Source: Varroa destructor (Eukaryota; Arthropoda; Arachnida; Mesostigmata; Varroidae). From it: DNA of 64,000 nt. A program made the translations under genes and the position numbers. Under the pieces are notes generated by a model. That model worked only from the letters and a program-made list of their open reading frames with translations, had not been told where the DNA came from and ran no database searches. Where the stretch lies: contig NW_019211458.1 of NCBI RefSeq assembly GCF_002443255.2, positions 30,325,311 through 30,389,310 of the forward strand. Direction: 5' to 3'. This document shows positions 1 through 12,513 of the stretch, piece by piece (position 1 is the stretch's first letter; the number at the start of each line of letters is the position of its first letter).

Positions 1-2559
1 TAATAGTCTCACAGATAAGCTTTAACGCTTAGTCTTTTTCAGACCAACCTGCGTTTTTCGCTAACTTTGTACTTACGGCTCGATTTTGGGCCTTGGCCCT
101 GCTATCAGCACAAAATGTAATTCTGCTAGAATCTTTTATATTGAAAGTGTCTAAGAGGTATTTTAACAAGGTTACACCTATTAACATTGCTTGACGCACG
201 GTTACAGTCATTTAGCAGAGAAAATAAGGAATATTTTGGAAATTATTAGTTAGTGGTTTGGTAGGTCTTCAAATGAAGCGCTAACCGCAATGGATGGTGG
301 TCGTATTGAATGAATATCGCCGTCAGGAACAATATGCCCGGGGCATGCAGGAAAAAGATTCGTTGAAATATTTGTGTTTTGTTTCGCTACTGTCTTACGA
401 ATAGAGCATAATAAAGGTGCTCAGTTTAGGCACGCCATCCTGTAGAAAACTTTTATCGGAGTCCTTGAAATATCATAATCTTACACCCTTAGCAACTGCG
501 TAGGCTAGCGGCTAGATGCAGAATTGTGACGGACATGAACTAATATGAGCATTTTGTACATGTGATGCAGAAAAGTGGTGCTCACAGATATATGTGGGCG
601 TGTATGAGAGCAATTGTATGTATATATATATAGCGTTTGAAGATCATGCTGTACATACCAAATAAGATTTAGTAAATATTTAATCTATCCTGTGCAAAAG
701 GTATGGTAATGGCATTATCATATTTATAACTTTGCCGAGTTACATCTATATATTTCCTTTCGAGGACACTACATTGTTTGACATCACTGTCTAAATACGG
801 GGTATGTGTTAAATAAAGTGAATACAGGGTGTACGTACGATTGATTGTCATTGTTATGAGTTTATCCGGGTAAAAGAGCCATGCATTGCATTTTAGCTAA
901 AGTATTAGGTGATAAAACGAGTTCCTATCATTTTCCCTTTCGCTCTGAGGATTCGCTTGCGACCAGGTTCTCAAGATGGATATCTGGGATAGCAAAAACT
1001 GCACTTTCGCCACCACCGCACTAATCGCCTTCTAATGAAGTGAACGAGGTACCAGAATGTTTGCAAAGTGCATTGATTATATCTGAAACTTAAACAATTA
1101 TCACTATAGCTCGAGTTCATAACCCGCCTTCAAAAACGAAAAATTCATAGATGATCCTATATGTCTCGGCTATAGACAAAATGGGCTAGATTTCAAAATT
1201 CTGTTTTTTAATACTCAAAAAAAAAGTTCAAACCTGGAGTCTGCTGTTCAGAACTGGTTGGAACAGGATGACATCATAACAGCCCATAGAACATTAACAA
1301 ACATAAAGAAAGGAAAAGAAAAAGGCTATAAAGCAAACCTATGATTGCGTGTTTAAAGATATCTATTTTAAGGAAAAGTGCCAGAGGATTATAGGCAATG
1401 CAAACTTTGTGATTTGTTTTCGTAGACGGACAGCGTAGACCGACAGATGCTTTTGTTCCTCTAGAACCGATCACATTCACATTAATTTCGCAAAATGTCA
1501 ACAGCGGGTCGTCAACACGTGCGAGGTATAACACGTCAATTTGGCTAACTCTATCCTAACTTCTTTCTGTTACAAGCTCTTCAAAGTTAACTCCTATGTC
1601 CGATGAATTGCGGCCGGATAAAGGCCGGATAAAGCTGCATGACAAAGACTAGATTCACGTCAGACCAGAGAACGCTGAGAACGTAATGCAGACGAGAGAT
1701 TTCTCTTACTAATCGATTCATTTGTCGAAATTCGTTCCTGATGTGATCGTTAATATTAACAAGTAAAACAAACGTCGAACATCTGATCAGCTTGAGTGAT
1801 GCAGTAACTCAGATGGACTAGCAGCAACTTCAGCGTCAACGGCGGAGAGGACCGGGGCTTCGTTGTTCTTGTACATAGGTATTGCGAGTGGCTTTTCATC
1901 TCCCGAAACCCACTCATCTTCGCTTAGGCAATCAAGCTGGACTTTCTGGTCCCGAAGACATTTTTGGGCCAGATTCAGACTTGTTAACAAGACTCGAAGT
2001 CGTTGTCATTTTAAACAATTTTTTCATCTATAAAAGCTTTGGGTAGCTATGCTAATAGGGTGGCGCCAGGATAAAGCCTGTTCAATATGGGCTGGGGCGG
2101 TTGTTTCTGGCGAGACTACAACATCCTAATAATACGTTTCCACCCCAGATCAACCTGGGTCTTCGATAACATAATGTTCCGACTGTCGGGACGCAGAAGC
2201 TATGGTCAAGCCTCGATATCTAGTCTGCTTGTGAGTGAACTTGCGATTTATTGCTCATCTACCCTCCTCTATTCATCGCCGGTCTTTTTTAGTGTTTTCT
2301 CACTAAAATTCCTTTGTAATTATGGCTAAGGATGTCGATTGACTACGTAGGCAAAACTAGAAATACAATGAGGCAAATCGTCGACGGGCGGGGTGGCGGA
2401 CTTTTACCAACTACTAATTTGATTGGATCCGGGTCAATGTTGAGACTAAATAAAAGAGCTAAGACGAAGATAAATATAATATGTAGTATCATTTTTTTCG
2501 GAAACTACTAGTTGATTATTTATTACTACTATTTATAGGAAATCTGACAATATTATGTG

Positions 2560-2593
<34 letters not shown>

Positions 2594-4680
2594 GAAGGGT
2601 ATCATAATATGAATTGCTAGGTTTTCCAATTATTCCCTTACCAGCAAAAACAACGTTTTCGAAATACTCTTTTTTTAAAATTGTAAATATCTTCAAAACG
2701 TGACCCACCAATTGAATTCATGTGACGCATTATCATAATAATAAACCAGGCATAACACAAGGTCGCGACCTTAATCGCTTAAAACATCAAATGCTGCTCC
2801 AGTGGCAAAGTCTTAACAGCAACTTATATTGTTGTATGCCTTAGAAACACTAGAACTAGCCTTAAAAATTCACAGTTTATATTGATCGTATGGAAAATTC
2901 TATCAGGATTTTATTGCCGCTAACACGGTAAAAGCTTGCAGAAGGCGATGAACATTTCGGGGTAGTCAGTTGTTCGACAGAAAAGCTTCGGAATCAAAAC
3001 ACGTCTTTTCCCGCACGAGCAACCACCTAGTGTTGATAATAATAGAAAAAAAAAACATTCGCATGAGTTTTCGTGTGTTTTTCTTATGCTAGTAAACGTA
3101 ATTTGTAAAACTAAAACCTGTGACGACGAGTACTGAAAGAAGCTTTAAATTACACTGATCGTCGGTGTTAAAAGGAAAAAACGGTACCACCTATCATAAA
3201 AGTTAATAAAATGTCAGAGTGACCTTCGGGTGATTGTGATATAGTTTTCAAGATCGGATTTTATTATTTGCATACAGTCAGTTTGGACCATACTAAGTGT
3301 TTATCTACTTTCAGGCGCCAAAATCGAACTTCGACTAGTTAAAAAGACAGGGTGACATTTGCTGGGACTAACAAGGACCCCCCTAGTTCAGCTCAACGAG
3401 CGTTCCATTCACGCGTTTCTGACTCAGTCTTTGATATTAATGGACGAATAAATCGTGCGCTGTGAGAAGTAAGCGTTCTAGTGACCGTCCACGTAATCCT
3501 CACAATGACAACACCAAAGTCGCTCGCCAAAAGGTCATGAGTCCTTAGACATAACCAGAGCCATGTCATTAGGTCTATTAGCATATATCTATCTATTCGA
3601 GAGAGCCATACTTTTAATATCACTTGAGAAAAATAGACAACAATTAGATCGGAAAGTAAGTTTTTGATAGATAGCTGATTGATGGAGATTGATACTGCCA
3701 AAACGAGAGCGATTGGGAATAATGTGCGGCCTCATTGGAATCATCGATCGTCAGTGTAGATCTTCGGGTATCCTTGCCGTCGTACTGATACGCATACAAT
3801 CACGTTTCTGTAGTAGTACCCCGCGCATCCATAAATGTAGTTTTAGTTTATATCGGCTATATGAGATCGATGTATCTGACAGGTAGTTTCTCTTCGAATC
3901 GCTTTGTTGAAAGAGTAAAATAATTCCTTTCCTAACGGCGCGTATCAAAATTTAATTAGAAGAAAAACGTAGGCAAAATAGATGTTTCCACCTGTTGCTG
4001 GCACCGTAAATTTCCATTTTGTGTTGTTTGCAATGGTGTACCGTTGCTGCGGTTAGACACTATCATACTTCGACATTAGAAGAAAAGACATTGAATACAC
4101 GAAGATCTTTTACATGGTGTACAGCCAATATAAAAATTACACTATGCATCATGTGATATGAAGTACTGAAACTGTGGAGTATGTATGCACTACATGGATA
4201 GAAAATTCAATCATGAGTTGAAGCAGCTTCATACATATCTTTGGATTTAAAGATTTAAACGTGCGTTAGATAGATAAGTAAAAATAAAGACTATTTCAAA
4301 AAATAGAAATCGGCGAGAAAAACAAACGAATGTCCTTACTCTTTATACCTTCACTACGCATTTTACTTACGCGTATGACCGCACTATCCTAATTAACACA
4401 AGGCTACCAATGAGAGCTGACTACGATGCCAGGCTTCAACTAACGTTATGCGTTCAACGACCCGCTGGATGTGATTCGCCCCATAACAGCGCAATGATTT
4501 TTGCCTAAAAATGCTTGTAGAGAAATGACTGCTGGTCCAGTTCGAATAACTTATACTACTGCTATAGCATTGATGAAATTACTTACACTTACTGTTGGTC
4601 TATCTTATCGGTCGGGATATACGTAGGCAGACGAAGCGGAACCGTTGACCTAAATCATTAATATACGCCTCTTTTAACAG
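1..4680 (+). other. Intronic spacer before the first finger exon
   Basis: No convincing exon was found here. A TA microsatellite lies at about 2562-2591. An acceptor-like site at 3312-3314 opens a phase-compatible frame of only 12 codons. The minus-strand open frame at 1787-1990 (67 aa, acidic, no recognised domain) has no supporting splice signals that I can see. The stretch is best read as part of the intron joining the shared 5' exons, left of the window, to the array. Confidence 0.6.
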
Positions 4681-5057
4681 AGTTCATGTCGGGACAGAGC
4701 TGCTCGGAAGACGCCAATCGCAATGTGATGGATCAGTTTTACATGGACGATGATTCACCAGACAAGTTCCGTTATGCATGCCAGCTTTGTACGTATCGTA
4801 CAAATTGTGCCAGCAGCTTTCATCGGCATGTCGATGCCCACTCAATGCACAAAGGTCATCGATGCCAGTTTTGCGACAAGTTGTTCGTCGACAAGAACAA
4901 GTTGATCCGACATGAACGCATCCATACAGGCGAGCGGCCTTTTGCCTGTCTGCATTGCAGTATGACGTTCAATCAGAAAAGTTCACTACATCGGCACGTT
5001 AAAGTTCGCCATTTTGATCTGTTACAAACCGTCTCGATGTCGCTAACCGATTTGTGA
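4681..5057 (+). CDS. lola: Alternative terminal exon 1: three C2H2 fingers
   Basis: The exon starts after the acceptor ending in aacag at 4676-4680. Its first two bases (ag) finish an upstream codon and the frame then runs 124 residues to TGA. After a short acidic leader ([12 protein letters not shown]) come three fingers at about residues 33-53, 61-81 and 89-110. Finger 1 is [10 protein letters not shown]... with HVDAH, joined by SMHKGHR to [14 protein letters not shown], then HTGERPF and [14 protein letters not shown]. All twelve zinc ligands are present. The predicted role is the sequence-specific DNA-binding tail of one isoform. Assignment to a lola-type gene rests on the array layout, because the BTB exons are outside the window. 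The ATG at 4686 is internal and probably not a start. A weak donor-like ggtaga lies 13 bases after the stop. Confidence 0.9.
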
Positions 5058-5361
5058 AAGTTGAGAGATGGGTAGAATATCGACACTGCTACAGTCCGTT
5101 GAGGTATAACTTATCTGCTATACATACGTGTCGTTGCGCGGCGTAAACAGAACATTGTGAGCACTGGATCTGTGGGAAGTACGAGAGAGCTGAGATGTTC
5201 GAACTTGCCCAAGTCGGTTATACATGGCTAGATATCTAACATTGTATTAAACTGTGAGAGCGAGATGTTTTCTCGTAGGAACTTAGAATCGATAAGAGGT
5301 GACCGAGATCGAGACATGGGTCATAGCAGAAGGCAGACACTATATATATATCTTTTTGTAG

Positions 5362-5546
5362 GTTCTGTTCGCAAGAAAGAAGGAAATTGTGTGGACCTCG
5401 AAGAAGAGCTCCTTGAGGCCGTTATTGCTTGCATGAAACAAATGTACCTTTTTTGTCATCGCTGTGCAATTATTGTCGGAAACCCGACATTTTCTTTATC
5501 GAACGTTATACTCAGACATTTAGGTTATATATATATAGATATATAG
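5362..5546 (+). pseudogene. Possible decayed finger exon
   Basis: A TA-rich tract ending tctttttgtag (acceptor AG at 5360-5361) opens into a phase-compatible frame of 60 residues. The frame contains an acidic helix-like stretch (DLEEELLEAV) and then MYLFCHRC, a normal C-x2-C start of a finger. The spacing that follows is wrong: five extra residues precede the F of FSLSNVILRH, and the last histidine is gone. The end runs into a TA microsatellite. It resembles a finger exon damaged by small insertions; a chance ORF is possible. Confidence 0.35.
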
Positions 5547-6134
5547 TTGTAAATCAGTGGTTTTCAGTGTACGGACCAAGTAGTACCCGGTGGTCAGGTT
5601 GTCGGGTTAAATGAAGTTTACACACACACAGCAAAACTAGGACGACCAAAACCAATAACGAAAATACTCGATGTCAAAGTGCCTAAACTAGGTAGAAGAA
5701 ACTGTAATGAACTATACGAAGTGAAACATATTGCCAACCATTTGTCACCGTTTGAACGATGCAATAGGCCTACTTTTATAGGTCAGCTCATAATGATATA
5801 CTCGTTGTTAATTAAAAAATATATATCTACGATTTATATTATTTTTATTATTATTTCTGTAGATAGGGAGCTATTCTTGGCGTTATGAATCGCGACGGAC
5901 GGACATAAATATTAAGGCGCCAACCAAATCCGGCCGTTGGCATTTGTTGTGCAAAATTATTCTATGCCCAAATTAAAATAAAAGCTCTTGATAGAAACAT
6001 CGATATGAAACAGAGTATTCCATGATAATTTTGTTCTCCATTCACTAGTAAGTTAAGGGTTTACGCCCAGATACGTGACGCAGACCGCGAAGTTGTGCAT
6101 GTTATTTTATCTAATTTGTCTTCTCTTCTTTCAG

Positions 6135-6166
6135 ATATGATACCACCCCAATGTTCACTGATGTGA
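6135..6166 (+). other. Short terminal exon candidate with polyA signal
   Basis: An excellent acceptor (tcttctcttctttcag, AG at 6133-6134) is followed by a phase-compatible frame of only 9 residues (MIPPQCSLM) and then TGA. AATAAA lies at 6200-6205. It could be a 3'UTR exon of the exon-1 isoform or a finger-less tail. Coding status is unproven. Confidence 0.4.
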
Positions 6167-6653
6167 AGCATTCGTTTATTCGTAAATAGAAGTATTCTAA
6201 ATAAAAGTTCCGAGTTTATTTATAGGAGCAGCGATCCACTACAAATCTTGTAAGATCTGTTGCTTGCGGGAAATAAATGCTTTATTTATGTATCTAAAGA
6301 GATTTGTCTGGAATTTTTTATCAGCTTATTAAATTTGAATTATTACATTGCTATCCATCTAACCTTGGCCTATTTGTTATGTATGTTGAAGAATAATAAA
6401 AAAAAAAAAAATGTACTATCGGTGAGATGCTAATGTAAATAACATTCGTCGAAAAGGGGAAGGAGACCCTTAAAAGTTATTTTCGAATCGTTACTATCAT
6501 CGGATTGATGCCACGCCAACAGCAATAGCTGCAACCAAACTAATGGATCGGTTCCTCGTGTTTCATGTCCGCTATGCGTCCACATCGTTATGATCTCTTA
6601 TCCATTTACGTGGGTCCTTTCCCACTTTGCCAATGTCAAATTCGTCCCCGCAG

Positions 6654-7057
6654 CCGTCGGTACTTCTCCCAAGTCTGCTCGTTCTGTAAATCAGCTGTCT
6701 AGTCCAGGACATCAGAGCTCTTTACCTTCATCAACGTCCTGCCAAGGCTACGGACCCTATTTAGACGGTTACGAGTGTACGCGGTTCAATCCGGCGGCCA
6801 GTATTGAGCAATTTACAACACAATCGGTAGTGATTCACGAAACAGCGCGTACCAGTTCATGTCAGTTAAAACACCAATGTCTCATTTGTTTGCGAAAATT
6901 TGCTAATCGGCGCAATCTAGAAAATCACATACGATCAGCACATACTCGAGAGAAGCCTTACAAGTGCTTCTTCTGCTCGAAAGTGTTTTGTGCGCCGAAT
7001 ACACGAGGGATGCATATGAAGAGGCACCATCCCGAAAAGTACAACCAAGAGATCTAG
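6654..7057 (+). CDS. lola: Alternative terminal exon 2: two C2H2 fingers
   Basis: The acceptor is ttcgtccccgcag with AG at 6652-6653. The first two bases (cc) complete an upstream codon and 133 residues follow to TAG. The N-terminal 70 residues are Ser/Pro/Thr-rich linker without a domain. Two fingers occupy the last 60 residues: CLICLRKFANRRNLENH...H and CFFCSKVFCAPNTRGMH...H, joined by TREKPYK in place of the usual TGEKPY. All eight ligands are present. The upstream ATG at 6590 lies in the intron side of the frame and is not the start. Two signals follow the stop: AATAAA at 7061, and a consensus donor gtaagt at 7081, only 23 bases after the stop, suggesting a 3'UTR intron. Confidence 0.9.
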
Positions 7058-7060
7058 GCC

Positions 7061-7066
7061 AATAAA
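7061..7066 (+). terminator. AATAAA polyadenylation hexamer after exon 2
   Basis: The hexamer lies four bases after the exon 2 stop. Because a consensus donor follows at 7081, the hexamer may be bypassed when the 3'UTR is spliced. Confidence 0.4.
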
Positions 7067-8581
7067 TGACGTTCCACTCGGTAAGTGGCCATGCCAAGTG
7101 GTCACGGAGCGTTTTACGAACCATTTGGCACGTTCAGCTCAAAGACCCAGTAGTACCTATTGCTGCAGGGAAATCAAATGTTGTCGGCTTGTACAAAGCA
7201 TGTCGTCTCCATTAGGAGAAAACCCGCTGTGCAATACAAATCATAAATATATAATATATATATATTTTTTCTATATGCCTAAATATAGGATGTACAAATT
7301 ACAATGTATTGTTTGAGAAGTGGGGCTGGAAGGGGGGAGCAGAGAAGGATCTAGGACCAGGCCTATATGTATGCCTGTGCATATACGGTTGTCGATACAA
7401 TATCACGCTAATGATCACCTATTACTTGACCAGAAGGAGGGGCGACGTTAGTTCGGATTGATGCGCTTTTGAAAATCTTTATACTGTGCTTTCGTCGCAC
7501 TTGTTAAGATAGCGTCGTTTAGAATTCTTTCCCAAGCCTCGAGAGAAATAAATCATAGCGGCATTGTACACTGTATATATATATATATATGTATATGTAT
7601 ATATATATATTACGGTGAAGCTATGAGTGTACTGCGGTGAAGTCAGGAGCTGATTTGGTATGCTTATATTAAGGACCGGACTTGCGCATGTCACCGAGTA
7701 TCTAGCGATCTCTAACCAGTTGTCGACGGCTAAACCACAGAAAAAAAAACCTAATATACATGTGTAGACTTTCATGATGACGTGTAAACGAAGCAAGGCT
7801 TATTATACGCCAGCTTTACCTGGCTTGGAAGTCTATTCCGGCAACTGTTGTTGTAAAAAAAAAGGTGAGGCAGCTCTTGAGAGTGTGGGTTTCGTGGGAC
7901 ACACGCTGTAATATTCAGCTTTGAATTTAATTGAAATCTATCTGAGCGTGGGTTAAATTTTCTTTAATATTGAAACGATGTAGAAAAGAAAGGTCTGCCT
8001 CTTGAAATAACGGTTGGTATTACTCTCGTATTTGAGCTGGTAATAATCGCTTCGATTTTTTTTTTTCGGGTATAGCGACGCCGAAGCCTTGACCTTCGTC
8101 AAAGTAAAAATTTGATAGATTGGGTAGATAGTACAAATTAAGCTATGGAGTTTAGATTGTGTAGGCGATATGCGAAACTTTCTTTGAAAGCCCGTGTATA
8201 AGAGGCAGAGGTAGAAGGCCTCTCGAATGGTATGTATAAAAGTCATAAGATGAATGAACAGTCAGATTATATGGACAAAAGGTAGATTGAAAAGAAGTTT
8301 AGTACAGACAGACAGTCAGTGTGCACCCGTTAAGTCCATTGGCCAGCTGTGAGTAGGCGCAAGTCTTACAGTTGTAGACATGCACACACATACACCACAC
8401 ACAGGTTTTATACTGTCTAAAATAAACAATTCGTTATCAAAACAGGTCCTTGTTTTATATTGTTTTTAGATCAAGATACTTTTAAGTTGAATGTCCTATT
8501 TTACTAGTCATAAGGCACACACAAGTCAATGTAATATGCGGATTACTTACGGATCGTACTTAACAGCATTTTTCTCTTCAG

Positions 8582-8625
8582 GCAACTTTCTAATCGAAAT
8601 GCGAAAATACGTCCGGGTCCACTGA
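8582..8625 (+). other. Short terminal exon candidate (possible 3'UTR exon of exon 2)
   Basis: The acceptor is tttttctcttcag (AG at 8580-8581). The phase-compatible frame gives 13 residues (NFLIEMRKYVRVH) before TGA, and the variant polyA signal ATTAAA is at 8694-8699. Exon 2 has a consensus donor just after its stop, so this is a natural 3'UTR partner for it. Confidence 0.4.
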
Positions 8626-8723
8626 GACTTTTTAAACGCATACAAGTGGAACGAATGAAACACACAAAAAAAACAAGAGAAGAAAACCTGTACATTAAAA
8701 GTTATAAATATTACACTGTACAG

Positions 8724-9001
8724 AGGTGGGCGTGTACGGCCGTTTGAGGATGGGTGGACATCGGCGCGACGCTGTTCGACTCCTGCACAGGCGACCGCAG
8801 ATTTTGCAATGGCAAAATTTAGCCATGTATCAGTTGTTGCCGCTCATATTTTATTGCGTCCCAAATAAAGTGACTGATTATTCGGAACGAATTGTCAACT
8901 CAGCTAGCCTCATTATCATAACCGGGCACAATCTACCCATTTTATTGGAAGCACATCGGTCTAAACTGGTAGCTGATCTTCTGTCAATTCTGCACGACTA
9001 G
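8724..9001 (+). pseudogene. Open phase-compatible segment, perhaps a very decayed finger exon
   Basis: The acceptor ttacactgtacag (AG at 8722-8723) opens a 91-residue frame with the same phase as the finger exons. No intact finger is present. MYQLLPLIFYC could be a finger start in which both cysteines became leucine, and the spacing of two fingers can be laid over the frame, but residue similarity is poor. Chance is a real alternative. Confidence 0.2.
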
Positions 9002-9334
9002 CAGCTGTGACTACCGTAGGAGTCTTCAACGTTGTATCGGCACCGATAGAACACTCTGGGTTTAACTGGTTGATCCTATAATAGATATCATATAGTCAAG
9101 TATAACTATAACTGATCTTGTACATACGCAGGTTGGAAATTACTTTACGTATACGCTAACGGTAGCTGAATTGAATGATCAGGCACTGATTGATGATGAG
9201 GCACACGCATAATATATATATATATATATAGCATCATTCTAAATGTTATCGAGTCTTAGTCGATCTTTTCTCAATGTACATATATATATATCTTTTCCTT
9301 CGATCTGACAATATTTACCGCCTTATTTTTTTAG

Positions 9335-9696
9335 GATCAACGGGAAAAAAAGGAGAGAAGCAGCACGATCTTTCAGGTTCTCCAGGTCGCCGGGGATCAG
9401 CGACTACTGACGCTTCTGACTGGACGATAGAACCACTTGCGGTGTTTGGGGGATCGTCAGGTGGACTTGCAGCCCCGCCATCGGCATCGGTCGTACTCGA
9501 ATGCAACTTAGCTGGAGCTCGTCGAGTTCAATGTACCCTTTGTGCACGTTGGATGAGCGGGAAACAAGCGCTTGAAGGACATATCCGCTCGAGGCATACA
9601 GGAGAGCGACCGTATAGATGTCACGTGTGTGGTCGAGCGTTTGCTACGACGCCGGCGCTTCGTCTGCACGAACAACGTAGCCATGGGATGCATTAG
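9335..9696 (+). CDS. lola: Alternative terminal exon 3: two C2H2 fingers
   Basis: The acceptor is cttatttttttag with AG at 9333-9334. Two bases (ga) complete the upstream codon and 119 residues follow to TAG. The leader is basic and then Gly/Ser/Ala-rich. The two fingers form the last 50 residues: [17 protein letters not shown]...H, the linker TGERPYR, and [17 protein letters not shown]...H. All eight ligands are present. The Trp in the first finger (CARW) is shared only with exon 4, whose finger block matches this one at 29 of 51 positions, so the two are sister exons. Here the block is uninterrupted, whereas in exon 4 an intron splits it. No polyA hexamer is obvious close to the stop. Confidence 0.92.
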
Positions 9697-9988
9697 CCGC
9701 ACCCTTAACGAGGTGCACTATAAGTCGTTACTTGTTATCACGCGTTCGCTGCCAATTCAATTTTCGTGTTAACGAAGCCGCACTACCTTCAACGTCAATA
9801 ACGGCGGCAGCTTCAGAATCAAGAGTGTACTGAACAACAAATGTCGAAACAATAACAACAGCAACACAGCAAATTGGGCTTCGCGGTACGATAACACAGA
9901 AAATAATGCGGCGGACAATACTCGTCGGAGAAGTTGTTGACGCCCATTTGGAGTGACCTTAACTTAAGCCAGAGACAGTGTTGGCCAT

Positions 9989-10067
9989 TACACACACACA
10001 CACACACGCACACACACACACCCCCACACATACACACACACACACACATACACACAAACACAAACGT
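9989..10067. repeat. CA/CACAC microsatellite
   Basis: An imperfect CA repeat is interrupted by cg, ccccc and at. The Cys/Val-rich minus-strand frame across it is an artefact of the repeat. Confidence 0.95.
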
Positions 10068-11672
10068 ATGGATTACACCTGTCTGTAACGGGATGTGGTG
10101 GAACTCTTGAAATGCTTTTGCAATGGGTTCATCTCACACAAATTACCGATGCTTTACAGTGTTTCATTTTGATTGATGGCTAGTGGCCCCGCTGAGCACA
10201 GCGTAGTTAAGTTCTGAATGAAAAAATTGGATAATTGCGATATCGCATATATATATGCGAATTTAATATTCATAGCAATGGTAAGAATGATGATATAATT
10301 AAATACTACCGATATTAGTAATGGGTAGTAATATGCTAGCTCGATGTAAGAGGAAAGAAGTGATTTGTTTCCGCGTCTGCTGCCAGTTAACCAAACGATG
10401 ACAGGAGAAAAGAAGGAAAGACGAAATAGCCTACAAGTTAACAACTTCTTTAATTAGGATTTTGAAATGTGCCCTTATGATCAGTAGTCGGTCCGAGAAC
10501 TTCTTTGAACCCTTCAGGCTATTTTTTTTTGTGTGAACAACTTTATGCAATTAGCTGTTTGATAAACGTCAACGACTTGCTCCCACTAGAGTGTTTACCT
10601 TAGATGGCTCTGCTGAACTTACCTTAAAATAATATAATAATTATTTAAAGATATAAAGGCAACAAATGGGTTGCAGGTGTAGTCACAAGGCAGACTCCTC
10701 AACAGCCATCACAAGAATACAGTATGAAACATCACGATTATATGATTATATCTATGCGGTAGCTTTTGGTCGTATAGGGAAACACACAATGAAGATGTTC
10801 GCTTTACATGGGGTAATCGAACTATAAGGGCCTCACTGATACCTAGTGTCACATAAATTACAAGGACAGAATCGGTCCTAACAACAAAACAAGATCCAAT
10901 AGATCATCGTTCGCATCATTTTTATGATAGATTGTTTTTTACGTACAGTTGTCTACCTTCTCTACCTCGTTATACAGTAAATATTAATAATGCTTTCGCT
11001 TTTGTAAAAAAACATCGTTTCGCATAGACATTTCAGTTTAGATATTCCTCACAGTCTTGAGCATTAGTTATTTTATTTATTATTTTTTTCTTATCTTTTA
11101 TTTATTATTATTAGCATGGAGTTATTACGAGAACACTTTGGCCAAATATGGTCGCTCTGTGTAATTGCGTTTTCTCAAAAATGCAAATAATTGTGAACAT
11201 AGACAAAGATATCGCGACTGAATTGCTATTAGAAGTTATATTATGTAAAGACGAATATATACAACATTTTTTTTTTTCGCTTTGTTTTTTCCTGTCTACG
11301 ATCGGTTAGATATATATTTATATTACACACATGTTCTATAGGAATGTGTGATTGAGTATATCTGTACATACTCCCTTTCTGGTCGTTTCTGTTATTTTCG
11401 TTCTGTTGCTGAGATACAACCGACGCCACACATATACATAAATAGAGCTAAAAAGTATATACATATATATATGAAGTTAAGAGACGCCGTTCGCAGGCGA
11501 CTGCTGCAGCCTAACCTATGTACCATTATATGTATATATATATATATCCAGACGAACTAGATTCTGGTGAGCAAACCTAAAGGTAAAATTTAGTCGCTGC
11601 AAATGCAGCCAAGCTGGTCTGTGTGGTCTTAGTTCGCGTAAACGGTTAAATAAGACGGGAACAATCGCATAT

Positions 11673-11772
11673 NNNNNNNNNNNNNNNNNNNNNNNNNNNN
11701 NNNNNNNNNNNNNNNNNNNNNNNNNNNNNNNNNNNNNNNNNNNNNNNNNNNNNNNNNNNNNNNNNNNNNNNN
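11673..11772. other. Assembly gap of 100 N
   Basis: Exactly 100 N are flanked on both sides by TA dinucleotides. The round number suggests a placeholder of unknown true length at a TA microsatellite. Confidence 0.97.
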
Positions 11773-12513
11773 ATATATATAATTTATCGACGAAATCTGC
11801 CGAACGGTCTGGAAGCTGCTGATCACTTTCATATTTATGAACGAATGCTCGTAAATTTTCGACATGAATTTGCTAATCATATTATTATCAACGTATCATA
11901 ATAACAAAACGACCATTATTTAAAAGCGAATATTTCAAGGGGTATATAGGGAAAAAAGAGACGTCGATGAAACCGCGAGGAAGTCCCAGTAGAAATGCGG
12001 TCTAGGGAAATGGGTGACAATGTAAATCTAGTCCGGGCGGGTTTAATAAAGCCATAGTAAACCAGAGCCACTGTAGGAAGTCATAGACGAAACACAATAG
12101 GCGTATAAGCGAAGTAGACAAAAGTTAGTTACAAACAATAACAACAACAACGACGACAACAGTTGTATTTATAATTAGAGTATACCTATCATAGAGAAAC
12201 GAACTTATAGACGGTAGCGAAATAGAGTCAACATATAGTGATAACATCATGACCTGTAAAGCTTATAAAAAGCTACTGTAATTGTCATTGTAACTGCTAC
12301 ACATATAGAAGAAGTTCAAGCGTGTAATAAAGACTGTTGTACATCATGAATATGTTGTTATTTTCACATGTTTAAATCTATCTGTGAGTGGTATGGCTTC
12401 TGGTACAGATGTAAAGCCTAAATCTGTTCATTTGAGTGTGATGAAATAGATAATAATAGTCATCATGTCGAGTTAGGCCTATAGAATGTTGCTAATGAGC
12501 TTTATTCTTACAG

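Larger units (their letters stand above)
5058..6653 (+). other. Spacer between finger exons 1 and 2
   Basis: It holds a damaged finger-like exon at 5362-5546, a strong acceptor with a short tail at 6135, AATAAA hexamers at 5977-5982 and 6200-6205, and a poly-A run near 6398. No intact finger is visible. Confidence 0.6.
7058..9334 (+). other. Spacer between finger exons 2 and 3
   Basis: It contains the donor-like gtaagt at 7081-7086, TA microsatellites at about 7574-7609 and 9211-9230, a short terminal-exon candidate at 8582 and an open phase-compatible segment at 8724-9001. Nothing else is recognised. Confidence 0.6.

Noticed and set aside
6590..6653. ATG at 6590 as start of a separate finger gene
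   Set aside because: A splice acceptor lies at 6652-6653 and the frame upstream is pyrimidine-rich intron. The same happens at other modules, so these are internal exons, not single-exon genes.
9819..10061. Cys/Val-rich minus-strand frame
   Set aside because: It is an artefact of the CA microsatellite.
11629..11880. Minus-strand frame spanning the gap
   Set aside because: It is open only because N codons were not counted as stops.
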